NCBI RefSeq assembly: GCF_028453695.1
Contig: NC_135774.1
Location: 12,152,001 to 12,216,000 of the forward strand
Direction: 5' to 3'
Length of the DNA stretch: 64,000 nt
Origin: Augochlora pura
Taxonomy: Eukaryota > Arthropoda > Insecta > Hymenoptera > Halictidae
Shown: positions 1 to 12,111 of the stretch, one piece after another
Numbering within the stretch: the stretch's first letter is position 1
Layout of the letters: the number at the start of each line of letters is the position of its first letter
Notes under the pieces: generated by a model
What the model saw: only the letters and a program-made list of their open reading frames with translations
The model's database searches: none
What the model was told of the DNA's origin: nothing
Program-made: the position numbers and the translations under genes

Positions 1-401
1 CCAATAGTTTAAAATCGAACAACAATTTCTCAATGTTTGTCCACAACAGCGGCAGCGCTCCGCGCCGGGAAGAATTTGTTGGGAATATTAATTGCGTGAA
101 ACATTCCAGCGTGAAACGGTGGCTCTCGGCGGTAGGGGAGCAACGAAATATGATAAATAGCGGGCATAATTCAGCGTAGCCGAGTCGTTTATGTACAGTC
201 GAGCGGGATCTTATTGATCGTGCAACAGAAACAGTTCGTCTTCGTCACGTTGAATAAAACTTTGTCTGTAACTCCGGCCAGACATTCCCATTGTTTTTGA
301 GCAGGAAACGGGAACGCGGCTGTGTCACCGTGAACCTCGTGCTCGCTATAAGTTTCCCCGTGACTTTACTGTAAAGGAGCGGAACTATTGCCGTAGACGT
401 T

Positions 402-457
402 GAAGAGAAAGAGAAAGACAGAGGCAGAGAGAAAGAGAGAGAGAGAGAGGAAGAGAG
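402..457. repeat. GA-rich microsatellite
   Basis: An impure purine tract of GAGA and GAAA units is visible. It inflates low-complexity open frames on the complementary strand. Confidence 0.9.
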
Positions 458-1720
458 TGCAATGGTAGAGCGTAGAATGAAACTCGATAATTATGCCATC
501 GCTGGGAACGAATTATCTCCGTCCGTGTTTTCTTGACGTACTGTTCTGCGCCGATCTGCCGTAGCCGCGTTTCTCGAAACGACGAACAGCTCGTTAAGAA
601 AGTTTTCGTTTCCGCCACGCGGTCGGCACCCGCGGCCGCATTCAATTCCCCAGCTACGCCAGTGTCCATTCCCGTGAATGAACTTTGCTCCATTCACTCG
701 CGGCCCACGGCTTGTAGACACTGGCATAGTCGACGTCAGCGTAAATATTAGTCGTTTCCGCATAACCGATCCGGCCGGTTTATCGAGGAACGCGTTTGCG
801 AATCGCGCCCGGATTACACCTCTTTGCGATGAGCAAACTCTCCCCGGAGGGGAACGATTTCGCGTTTTCGTTGCGTCACGAGCTTCGCAGAATTTTCGAC
901 GGACTTCGCTTCTTGCCGCAACACTCTGACACGCGTTATCCGCGGTCGGCCTTCGCGGTTCCGTGGAATTTCTTTCGCCACGATGATTGCGCTGACCGGA
1001 GCTCTTTCTGCGTTGACGAATCCCGCGGAACGGAGTTCGACAATGTACAGGTTGTTACATAATAGAGCGCAGCTCGCAGAGTTGATTTACGCGGCGAGAG
1101 AAACGACGACGCACTGTTTTTTCCTGATTTGCATTGTACTCGTGTAGTGTGTACGTCGTTTATATTCATTGCCGTAGATCGGAGTTGGGCAAAATGTCAT
1201 CTGATTAACCATGAATATAAGGTTATAACGTGATGATTATTATAACGACTTCATAATAATGAGGCAAGAAATGTTCTGACGATTAATAGACTAGGAATCT
1301 TTATGCGAGACGAGATGAATGCAGCGTTATTTTCTCTTCCTCTTGAATAATTTTAATAATGTTAAAATTAGTGCACAATCTTCAGGTCTTGACTATTTTA
1401 TTTCCTCTCGATTTAATCCCGCTATCTAATAGTCATGGATTTCACTGTCCTCGATGTAACTTTCTAAAATCCGAAAATGGAACGTAGAACTATCTCAAAA
1501 CTTTCGAATACAGAGGTTATTTATTCCATGAAGACGCTGTACGTAAATCAATCACTGTGAGCCAGTAAAGTATGTTAAATGAATGTTTAAACTCTTGCTT
1601 TTTTATAGTTGAAACATATTATCTCAACGTTGAGTTTAATACCATGGAATAATGAAAATTTGTTTCACCGTGAAACGCAAAGATTTTATCGTTGTAAAAT
1701 ATAAATTAGATAAATTATGA

Positions 1721-1819
1721 TTATTGTAGAATATATATTAGACAATTTATTATTGCAGAATATATATTAGACAATATATTATAGCAGAATATATATTAGA
1801 CAATATATTATAGCAAAAT
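1721..1819. repeat. 29-bp AT-rich tandem repeat, about 3 copies
   Basis: The core GAATATATATTAGACAA recurs at 1729, 1758 and 1787, giving an exact 29-bp period. The third copy decays into the flank. The repeat sits in an AT-rich island with no coding signal. Confidence 0.9.
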
Positions 1820-2758
1820 GCATTGTACTAAATATTACACAATTTATAATTCCAGGATGACCATTAAAAAATTTAATATTACACACATTCTCGAATGATT
1901 ATTAGACCGGATATTTTAAGCAGGTATTTTGTTTTGCCCGCTGAATCGATCCGACAGATTATGATCCACCTTGCCAAGGTGTTTTTCTACGTCTGCTTCC
2001 TGTTCCGCGCCTAGAGCTCAAGCACTCCTGAATAATGTAAACCAAGCGGTAACTGTTCTATGGATCGATCCTTGGCCACGCATCGCGGGCTAAATTCGCG
2101 AGGCAATCGATGATCGAGACGCGACAATATCTCGGAACCAAATCGCCGAAAAATTCGACCGGAAGCGCAGGACAAAGGGATGGAGTGGATCACGCCGAGA
2201 GCGGTATCTTCGTTGGCGGCCAATTAAGTCAGTCGGTCAGGTGTGTCGGCGGCGCGTTGTCCACACCGGGGACGGATCGTCTGCATGGTCGGTTCGTTAG
2301 TTCGGGATAAAGTCGAAGGCCTCGGGACCGGGTCTTGTGAAACGAGCTATGGGAAACACGAGCGCTCCCGCCGGCTGACCTCCACATCGATTATGACACG
2401 CGACAGAACGGCGCGACGCGGCGGATCGTCGGCTGGAACGAGACGAGAAATGCACCGTGCCACCGAGAAGGGGAATCCCGACCATGGTTTTACGTTCGAT
2501 CCACCAGAACGGCGCATGCGTGTTCACAGTGAAGTCGCCGGACGGCCACGGCGTGTCTGCTGGGACCTGAAAATTTCGTGTGTCCGCGATTCCGTGTCCG
2601 TCGGATCCGCCGGAGGACCGAATCTCGGCGACGTGGGACTCGAGCCGGGACCGAGTAGCCACGAAACCGGGCTCGAACGAGCGCGACGGGAGCAACACGC
2701 CTTTATCGAAAGCTGCGAGCGAGTCCATGACCGGGAGAGCCAGCCCAGGAATACTCAC

Positions 2759-2877
2759 GCTTTGTCTGGCTGCGATCTGCGCACCAGCATCTCCGCTTTC
2801 TGGATCTCCTCGGCCCTGGTGACGCTCTTGGTCCTCCTCAGCCTCACCTTGGTCTCCGTCTCGTGGTCCGCCGTCAT
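2759..2877 (-). CDS. probable first coding exon of an unidentified protein (N-terminal 39 residues, partial)
   Basis: An ATG at 2877 in good insect context (AACATG) opens 39 codons that end at a strong splice donor GC|GTGAGT (donor bases 2758-2753), leaving two bases of the next codon. The peptide begins MTADHETETK and is strongly charged, with the basic stretch VRLRRTKS, an RRTKS segment resembling a basophilic kinase site, then a Glu/Lys-rich helical stretch ending RRSQPDK. Later exons would lie left of position 1. The frame reads straight into a stop just after the donor, which supports use of the donor. I do not recognise the family. The coding look (charged, helix-like, no low complexity) is better than for neighbouring open frames, but without the next exon this remains a prediction. 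Confidence 0.5.
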
Positions 2878-4879
2878 GTTGCACCTCGGCGAGGATCGAC
2901 GAACACCGCGCACACTGTCCACAGTACTACCAGCACACGGTCACACACGGATCCGATCCACATACAGACGCACACACTCGTGGTACGCGTTGCTCAGCCA
3001 GCCGGCACTCGACGCCTTCCTGCTCGTCAAGCAAAAGGAGAGAGAGAGAGAAAGGAGACGAGCGAAACCGGATTCGCACTTTCACTGTCGCTCCACGTAC
3101 GCGATGAAGATCCACGGATCGATCGCACGAAGTAGATTCAGCCAGACAGAATCGGACCAGCCGCGCGTCTACTGTGGCGCGATCCCTATCTGCCACGTTC
3201 CGATAACACGCGACCGTGTTTACGATCGAACGGACGCGGTCCTACTACCGGCTTCATCGGCGCTCGCAACCAGTCAGTCACGCAGTGTTTATCTTCGGGT
3301 TTCTTCCAGATAACAACATCGTTTCGAACCGCGGCACGTTTTTGCATCGCGGAATACCGACTACGGGCGGGCGAGCCGCGCGCGGATTTTCGGCGCAGAG
3401 GGCGCGCTCTCGCCGACGTTTTTCGAGCTTTCTCCTTTCCGCCTGTTGCGTAACGCCGGATTTAAAAATGGTGACAGTCGGAATTAGAACTCGAGTCACG
3501 GCCTCGATCCAATGTGCTCGGTAGAGATCTACGGGTGACCCTTGTGCGTCGATCACTGTATTCTTGCACGCACGGCGAGCGTGGCAGAGAGGGGTTATCT
3601 CCGATGCCACGCTACGCCTTTGTCCCGGGTGGTGACAATGTATTTTTTTTCTCCCAATAATTAGTTCGTTGTTCAGTTGAACAGTGCTTTTGTGTTCTCA
3701 GGAAATTTAAAATCGTTTGGCTCGGTTTCGGGAGCGTTTAGATCCAATTTAAATATCATTCATTTATTCTACATCGAAATAGGTGACTCTTTTGTTATCG
3801 AAGAAAATTTCGTTCTTTTGTGGGAGAGGATGATTAATATTACCGGTGAATATAATCGATTTCACATTTTAAAATGGCAAGGAAATGTCAGGAAGATTTG
3901 TACAAGTACATAGTATAAAAAAATATAGCGAATAGTTTAACTAAATTCAGTCCTATTATTTTTATAAAGCAAAAGGCGTTAGACAGTTCAGTGTTAAAAA
4001 CAAAGAAGTGCTAATCAACGCAGTTGTGAAAGAAATCGAAGTGCGAGGAGTTCACATAGTTCCATTGTTTCGCAGTTCCGTGACGGCAATCATTAATAAG
4101 AGATACCTGTTGATTTAATTTTGATTTCTTGGATAGATTATTGTATTCCGATTATTCATAACTGATAGCCATCTACAAGTAATTCGCGGTCAATGTACAC
4201 TGTACGGATTTCTGGTTGATAGCCAATTGCTCCAGAAAATGTTTTTACGAAATTAACGTTGCGAATGGAATAGTCGAGTGTTAAAATTCTACTACATCTG
4301 AACAAGTATTACCTAGTGATTTTCTATGGGGAAAAATGATTTTAAATAATCGTAGGGTTTCTATGCGAGGATCGAGTGGAAGGGGAAAAGATATTTCATG
4401 ATCAGACGCGTCAGATTAGCTCTTGAATCGTACACGTGGCTCACGAATTTCGATGCCTGTCGTTGTGCGAGATCAAGCATCGTATGAAACTAGATTAATT
4501 ATTGTCAGACCGAGTGTAAACATCCAGCAACCAATTACAGATGGCACAGAAAGTGTGGTAGACGAAACAATCCTAGTAAACAGAACGCATTACGTCAATC
4601 GATAAAACAAACACCATCGCGTACATCGGGCATAGTCATGACCGAACAAACACGGAGAAAATAGATGAATACATTGATTCAGCAAAAGTGAAACTATAAT
4701 ACAAACAATCGCAGGACAAATATTAGAGCACAGTTTGCAACTGTGCTGCACATTATAATCGTCATTTAAAGAGACGGTCGTTCTGAATATAGAATATAAA
4801 AGAATATTTCTCCCTTATAATTAGAAACGAATACGAGAATGAATATTAAAATAAAGGTACAAAAATGAATTCAAAATTT
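2878..4879. other. possible 5' untranslated/promoter DNA, then AT-rich non-coding DNA
   Basis: 2878-3540 is GC-rich and lies just upstream of the start codon at 2877 (- strand), so a 5' UTR or promoter is plausible by position only. It includes a short GA tract at 3028-3060. 3620-4879 is AT-rich; I see no exon, known repeat or RNA gene in it. Confidence 0.35.
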
Positions 4880-5000
4880 CATATAAAAGTGAGTATAAAA
4901 AGTTAGTATAAAAAGTGAGTATAGAAAGTGAGTATAAAAAGTTAGTATAAAAAGTGAGTATAGAAAGTGAGTATAAAAAGTGAATATAAAAATGTATTTA
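4880..5000. repeat. 13-bp tandem repeat with a 39-bp higher-order unit
   Basis: The short unit AGTGAGTATAAAA and its variants (AGTTAGTATAAAA, AGTGAGTATAGAA) are repeated. Three variants form a 39-bp block present twice with no mismatch at 4891-4929 and 4930-4968, followed by a decaying third block. This indicates recent duplication of a trimer of older 13-bp units. Confidence 0.92.
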
Positions 5001-5390
5001 AAAAATGAATGGAAACATGGATGCAGAAATAAATGCACAAACGGGTATTAAAATAAATGTAGGTATATAAAGATGAATGCAAAACATGGTGGGTAATTAC
5101 AGGAACGCCGATTCTGTAAAGTGACGCGACTAGGTGCTTCCATAAAGGGAATGCGAAATGAAGTAGAAACGGTGACGGTCGCCACTCCAGACACGCGTGA
5201 CTATGTTGGTCCCGGATCTCATTTACCTAATCCTTGATCCGAATGAGGTGTTCATGAATAATTGCGATCAGTCACGAGCCGTTAATTTTTACACACCCGT
5301 TGGATCGGTCTGTGAGCAGCCTGTAATTTAACCGCCTCGAGGCTGTAACTCTAACTAGGAACATTCGCTGACGGCAGCGCTGCAGCATCG

Positions 5391-5430
5391 TCTCTCTCTC
5401 TCTCTCCTCTCTCTTTCTCTTCTTTTTTTT
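5391..5430. repeat. TC-rich microsatellite
   Basis: The plus strand shows a (TC)n run interrupted by TTTC and followed by a T tract. Confidence 0.88.
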
Positions 5431-8400
5431 ATTGTAAAACGGAGCCGTGCTCTCGCAGGTTTTAAGACACGAACTTACGAGCACGATCGCTTATAATCTG
5501 AACCGAAAATCTCGGCGCTGCACGACGCGGCGGCCTGTGCCGCTCCCCGTTCATTTTTAGGGCCGTACGGATAAAAACGGACACAGTCCGCAATGAAAAT
5601 GGATAATTACCGCGTATCGTAATCCGGCTTTACGGTCTGGAACTTCGTATTTTACAGTGGTAGTTACAATTTGATGGTACTTCCGTTGGCCGGCCTCTAA
5701 TAAAATGTAATTCCCCCGGGAGCGGGTTTCACGAGCGAGTAAGGAAACCAATGACTCTCCCCGGCCCGAATCATTTTCTCCTCGTTAAACGGCTGATCGA
5801 CGGATCGCCGAGCAGATAAAAAACGTGATATTCTTTATCTGCGGCACGTCGCGGCGTTAGAAAACCTGTCGGATACAAGGCTCCGAGTTATCGCTGCTCG
5901 AGAAACAACCAGTCATACCAAGATAAACGCTTCCGCCGAACGGATTTTCTGCTGGCTCTTGAAAAGAGACTCGCCGACGTATTGAAAATATAATTAATGA
6001 ACTTAAAGATATTCTGATAAGTTTATTAATTCGATCGTGTATATCACTGTCTATTGATTAAACGTCACTGAAGAAGTTGCGTGTATCTTTTCAATTATAC
6101 TCAAAATTCTTTTTACTTATTTTATTATTTTATCTAGTTTTTATTTATTTATATCATTCTTTGCTGAAAGAGAGATTTCGTAAAACTGTAGTTAATTCAA
6201 TTGTTTTAATAGAATCTTCATTACAGTACACAATTCATGCTGGTCGATGATCTTTCTCCGTTCCCTTCCAGAATTTAAACGATCTACAACTATTACGATC
6301 CTATGATGATTTCATCTGGTATTTCATAAATTTAGTATAATGTACAGTTTTCAATATTTTTGGTACACTAAACGGTCTACAACACGTGTATGTATATACA
6401 GCAAATAAATGATTTATAATATGAACACAATGTAAGTAAAAGTAATTCAATTACTAATTATTATTAAATGCTTTAAAGCGTTAATTTCAGCCAGGTAAAT
6501 CAACGAAGACAAGAAACAAAATTCGGCTCGTACGATGGGATCCAGGGTTCCATCGCAGCGAATGAAAACGTAATGCATAAATGGTGCACGGTTGTCGTCT
6601 GTTCGCCTCGTAGGTAACAACGAAGATAACATATTTTCGTCGGACGCGTAGTACAAGGAGGGCATTCGAGTATCATTTCGCCGTGCTTCTCCACCTCTCG
6701 CGGTAATTATTCCGCCGAAATATCCATTAAGACTTCAGATGTCGCGAGCTTTGCTCTGCGAGTTTGCTGACTCGGGGAACTTCGATTCGGTGCACCGTCG
6801 AAACCGGAAACTCCCCGGGAAACGCTCGAAAGTTTCGAAGTAAATAAACCGGAGCCCAAACACGTGAGACAATTTCGCGTGTCAATTACGCGACTCTTCG
6901 GGACCCTCGAATATATATTCGTGCCACGAAGAAAGACGACGAGTAGGCGGTGGTGACGCACGCGAAGAAAAGCTAATTAAGACGACTGCGCCCCGACCGG
7001 AATCCCCGCAAAGACGTAACCGGGAAACGCGCACTAAATCCGGGGGCCTCTTTAAACTCCGAGATAACGATGCACCATGTCTCATCTTCCGCAGACTTCC
7101 CGTCGAGCCCGCCGCGCCGCGAAGAAACATTCTCGAACTCGTTACGAATCATCTCCGCCGACAATACATCGTTTCCGTATGGCCGCGGATCGAAGCCGCG
7201 TTTCCGGTTCGCAAGGGCTGACTGCCGACGCCGCGAACCGTCCCCGACCGGCTTCGGTTCCCTCGAAATGCAGAAAACCGGTTGCCCTAATTAACACTCG
7301 CCCCGGCCGATGAATAATTTATCGCGCTGAACGCAATGGCAACGTGGAACTTTCCTAGTCGAGGCATTGTCTCGCGAAGTTTACGAGCCTTCGGTGCTTC
7401 CGTCCGTGTTCCACGGCCGTGATGAAGGATGATACTTGGAAAGAGTTTGCTCAGCGTTTCTTATTCATTCGATATTGTGCCGTATTGTATTAAATTTCCT
7501 CGTCTTTGCTCGAATGATTTATAACCCTTTGATCAAAGTAATGAATGCAGCTTACGGAAATAAGACGGCGGGGGCCAGATCGGCAGCGGAACTTCGAACA
7601 ACCATCTACTGTTACGACTCCGTTTCGCGAGATTGTTTCGCTGGTGATGAAATTGGAATTGCTCGCGAGATCAACTGTCGTGTAAACAATGGGCAGATAG
7701 TATTTCGTTTCAGCGCGGAGCGAAGATGTTCTTCGGATGTTTCGCAATTGTTCCGCGAAATCGAAATGAGAGTTTGCGTTACCAAATATAACGTTCGTTC
7801 GCAGCGTGGAGCTGACGAAGCAATCGAATCAAAATATACGAGGCGGTGCGTATTGTTATTTCTCAGGATTAAGAACTTGATCAACAAGCATTTTTTAATG
7901 TAATCCAATGTGGATAGCAGAATAATTTATCGCGTTATTAAAATTAGCTCAAACAGGAAATTAAAAAGACAATGAAAAATTTCAGGATTTTCATACAATT
8001 ATATATAATTATATAAAATATATTTCCTACAATTATCTGAGACAATTTTTGTAAGTAAAATAGGACATTAATACGATAAAATTTCGATCTACGAAATCAA
8101 TGAAGCTTTCAGTATTTTTATAAGTCATCGTGATCTACAAAATCCTTCTTTTTTAAATTTGATATAAACTCAGGTAAAATGGTTCAAAAAACCTTAACTT
8201 ATCTGTGCTGTACAGAAAACCTTCCAACCCTTAAGAAAAATGTTTTCCTGTTCGTGACTAACGAATATCGAAAACAGTACACCCTCGGTGATCCAATCAC
8301 CGTTCGACAAGCAACCGCTGCTCGCGAAAAAAAAAACCAGGACGCTATTGTCCAGAAAATCATCCATCCCTCGAAAAGGGATATCTCCCTGATCCCGCAA

Positions 8401-11400
8401 AATGACGCATGAAAACGAAGCAGCCCGGCACTTGCCGTCGAGGCCGTGAATCTCGCGGCATCCACGCGACATGGAAGAGGCTCCCAGTAAACTGGAGTGG
8501 CTTGGAGCGTCGAAGTAGACAAAATAAACCGGCGTATCAAAAGCTGGAGCTTTGGATCCGATGCGCCGAACCCTATACGCCGAAGTATCCCCCATTCCGC
8601 GCGAACGACCGGGTTACACCATCAACCATAATCCGTAGCCGTGGTAGGGGTCTAAGCGCGACCGTATGTTTGCCGATCCGGTCTCGGCGAATTTAACCGG
8701 CGTTTGAGTGCGGGCGCGGAACAGCTTCCCGAGCGAAACCTTGGCACGTAGGGCGAACCCGGCGCGCTATAGGCGGTCTATATTCATTCTCTGTTTCGCG
8801 TCGTTTTGCACTGTGCGACTTGGTCGCGGGAAGGCCGGCGCACGTTTTCAGACGGTCGTTCGAACCGGTGCAGGCCGGCTGCTGGAAAATACAGGCGGAG
8901 AAAAGCCGTGCCAGCCGTTTACGAACTCCCTTTACGGCCAACCACGGATATTACTGAGCACCGTGGCGAGCACGGTTACTCTACCACCTACGTATGTAGT
9001 TACACGTCTCCGGGATCTCCGCGGACATCTGCGGAACCGACTACGAGCTTCCTGGATTCGGAGCCACGGCCCCCTTTGTCTCCCGTTTACTGACCACTTC
9101 GCACGGCCGTCTGATACGTCCCTTTTTAAAAAATCCTGTCACGAGGGTGACCGTAATAAAAACGGCAATGCTGACAATCGCGCGAACAGGGCGCGCGGCA
9201 GGAGGTGCCGTCGACGAGCTTGCGGCATCGTGCGAAAACGAGCGAGCTGAACCGTGCGACAGCGATCCAAAGCGCGCGCAGCTTCCTCGAAACCGCGGAC
9301 AGTCGATTATACGATGGGAACGCGCGGCGCACACGCGGTTTTATATCGCGCGACACGGTTTCAATGGCGATGAACAGACGGCGGTGCTCCGGGGGCGGCG
9401 ATGCGTCTTTTGTGAGCGTTTCTGCGGACGCGATACCGTGAAATAGGAAATATTTATGTGCGAGAATGGTGGAGAGCACTTGCTCGCAGAGTGCTATTAA
9501 CCCCTTGATGCGTAATGACGAGGCGGAATCATCGTGGAGATTTTAAGAGCAAACTGTTCTTTTCAGTGTTCTTGTATGTATGAATGGTATTCCTTTCTTT
9601 CGAGTATAAATATTATTTTTCTTAGGTATAAAAATTATTTTCTACAATATAGAAACTGGCTACGTTGATTGCAAATAAGAGAAATGAAATCGGAAGTCAA
9701 TAGTATTTATTCTGGGATGAACCCTTCGTTTTAGAATACCAAAATGCAATACCAATCAAACAGAGTGCAAATAAGGGAGGAAAAATTAAAAAAAATATTG
9801 TAAGAAATAGTGTACATGTAATATGACATAATAAAGTAAAGCGACAGAAATCCAAGTATCTAAAGATAAGTGCACATAGCTCTGAATTTTTAAAGGTATA
9901 AAACAGACCACAAGAAAAATATAAAAAATCACGAAATCAATTAGCAGCTATAGTAAATAATTAAATCACATTTTTACTAATTTCATAGAGTGTAAAGTTA
10001 TATATATAATAACATTAACAAATAAAATATAATACAGTAAACTTAATAATTCATTTCATCTTTCTACTGGCTTCAATGGCCGCTATGAAATTTTGCCATA
10101 AGTGCACAACGACCATTACTATTTCTATGGAATAGTTCTAGGAATTCTAGAAATTTCTAAGAAGCTTTGTGACGACTTCTGAGTAATTGTTTCATTAATG
10201 CTGGTCGTAGGCTGGTCGAACGGATCGATTCTAAAAACACACGTTCGCGGCCATTTACAATCGCTCTCACACGGGCGACGATCGCATGCGATTAAACGCG
10301 ACACGCGTGACCAGGCTGGAAGGAGTAATAGTAGAAAAGGGCGGGCCGAATGGCGACGATATAATCTGGCTCGGTATACACACCGATCCGTAATGATCGA
10401 ATGATAGCGCTTGAACTCCGATCAACGGGGATAAATTTCAAGTGAAAGCGCCTTTGCCCGCTGAATTATCGTTATAACCTGGCGATTGGAGGGTTGGCCG
10501 TGCGCTGCGGTGCGCCGCGTACGTTGCCAATCTGAAATCGCTTAAATCTGGAAACACCGTGGAAACACGTTTCGTAAATTTCCGAAGGAAATCCACCCCC
10601 ACTGATTATCGGCTCCAGCGATGTACAGATTTCTGCGATGGTGCTTCACTCGTTCGTTCAACGAAATCTAAGCCTTTGATTACGAACGAAATCGCGAGTA
10701 TATTTTTGGAATCGTTAGAAAAATGTTTGGAAAAAGATTAGCTTTAGAACTCTGTAAATTAATTCGATATTGATGTGGTAGGTCATGACATACCTCTTTT
10801 AAATGAAAAGATCATAATAATAATAATGCATAACCTTATTGACAAAGGTATTACTCTAATGAAAAATTTCCTTATAAAATGATTTTTTGAGATCCCCTTT
10901 TTCAAGAAATTAATTGGTCTACCATCCTTACCACGTCACGTTTTCATTTAAATTGGTAACGTTGGCAATAATTTATGCATTTCCGCCACGACAAACATAA
11001 TTCGGCGAGTGTTCGCATTTCCCTGTTCATCTTCGTGATTAAAACATTTCATTAGGTACGGCGCACATTTTTCGAGAGATATTAAAACAATTTAGCAAAT
11101 GGAAGGAACAGAGTGCCGGATTATTGTACTACGACTTTGCATACCGTTATGACCAAAATTAATTTCATCACATTCACGTGAAGTACGGGATCTTGAGCGT
11201 CGCATACGCGATGCTAATAACTAAGCTGCGGATCTTTATGCAAAAAATACATTGTCAAAGGCAATTATAAGAAATACAAGTAAGATAAAAATATGTTTCC
11301 TTTTATAATAAATGTAGCAAGTTTAAATAATTAGACAACATCTTTAAATTCTTTTTACGTTCTCACAGCTTTTTATTTGATCTGTTAATTTCTCTCATAA

Positions 11401-12079
11401 ACGCAAAATTCTCAAACAATTAATATTGAACTTTATTTTAATTTTAATTTTATTGTCCTTTTATTTTGTTTATTCTTTAATGAAGAAGGATATCGTGTGC
11501 TCCATTCGATAAATATGAAGTTAATTGTGTCAGGAAACAAAGCGAAGACAATTGGCCACCCCGCAATGATCGGTTCCAGTTCTTCACGAAGTTTCGCGAT
11601 TACGTGGCTTATTAACCTTTTCTTTAATCGGATCGGTGGCCCGTGCAGGGGTCGTGTGGCTGGAACGTGCTAAGAATCGGTCAACGTCGAAATAAGTCCG
11701 GGCTCTATCGCGTATCGAGTGCCATTCCGTCTTCCCTTCCATTCATATGTCAGCCGTCGCGGGAAAGGAGGGTCGGCTGAACTTTAACGGACCAGGAACA
11801 GGCTTGGAAACTTTCGCAATATTGGTCGGACCATTCCCATTCTTGGATTATTGCCTTCTTGTCCTGTAAACCTCCCTTGAGCGGATTCAGTGACCGACTG
11901 TATGCGAGATTCGCACTTTGTATTCAGATACCGTCTCGCGAGCGCCGCGCTTCCCCCGGCTCGACCCCCCCGCCCGTACCCCTCGCCAACCCCATCGAAA
12001 TGCTCTCAATACCGAAACTTGCAACTTGATGCATCGCAATTGCCCTACGCGGAATGGTAAATAATCGTGTCAACCGGCG

Positions 12080-12111
12080 AGCTAGCGAGCGAGCGAGCGC
12101 GCGCGCGCGGG
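12080..12111. repeat. GCGA then (GC)n simple repeat
   Basis: GAGC tetranucleotide units grade into an alternating GC run, a potential Z-DNA-forming stretch. Confidence 0.85.

Larger units (their letters stand above)
1..2758. other. non-coding left flank
   Basis: I see no recognisable coding exon here. It lies downstream of the splice donor of the exon at 2759-2877 (- strand), so it is probably intron of that gene. It holds a GA-rich microsatellite at 402-457, an AT-rich island from about 1200 to 1950, a 29-bp tandem repeat at 1721-1819, and one copy of a dispersed short motif near 1288-1310. The short open frames in 491-1169 show no domain, no codon constraint that I can see and no splice context. 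Confidence 0.5.

Noticed and set aside
7436..7903. 155-codon plus-strand open frame
   Set aside because: No known family and no repeat of conserved motifs; possible but unsupported as a lineage-specific gene.
9497..9512. TTAACCCCTTGATGCG as a second piggyBac-like end
   Set aside because: No inverted partner end next to TTAA was found within a plausible distance.
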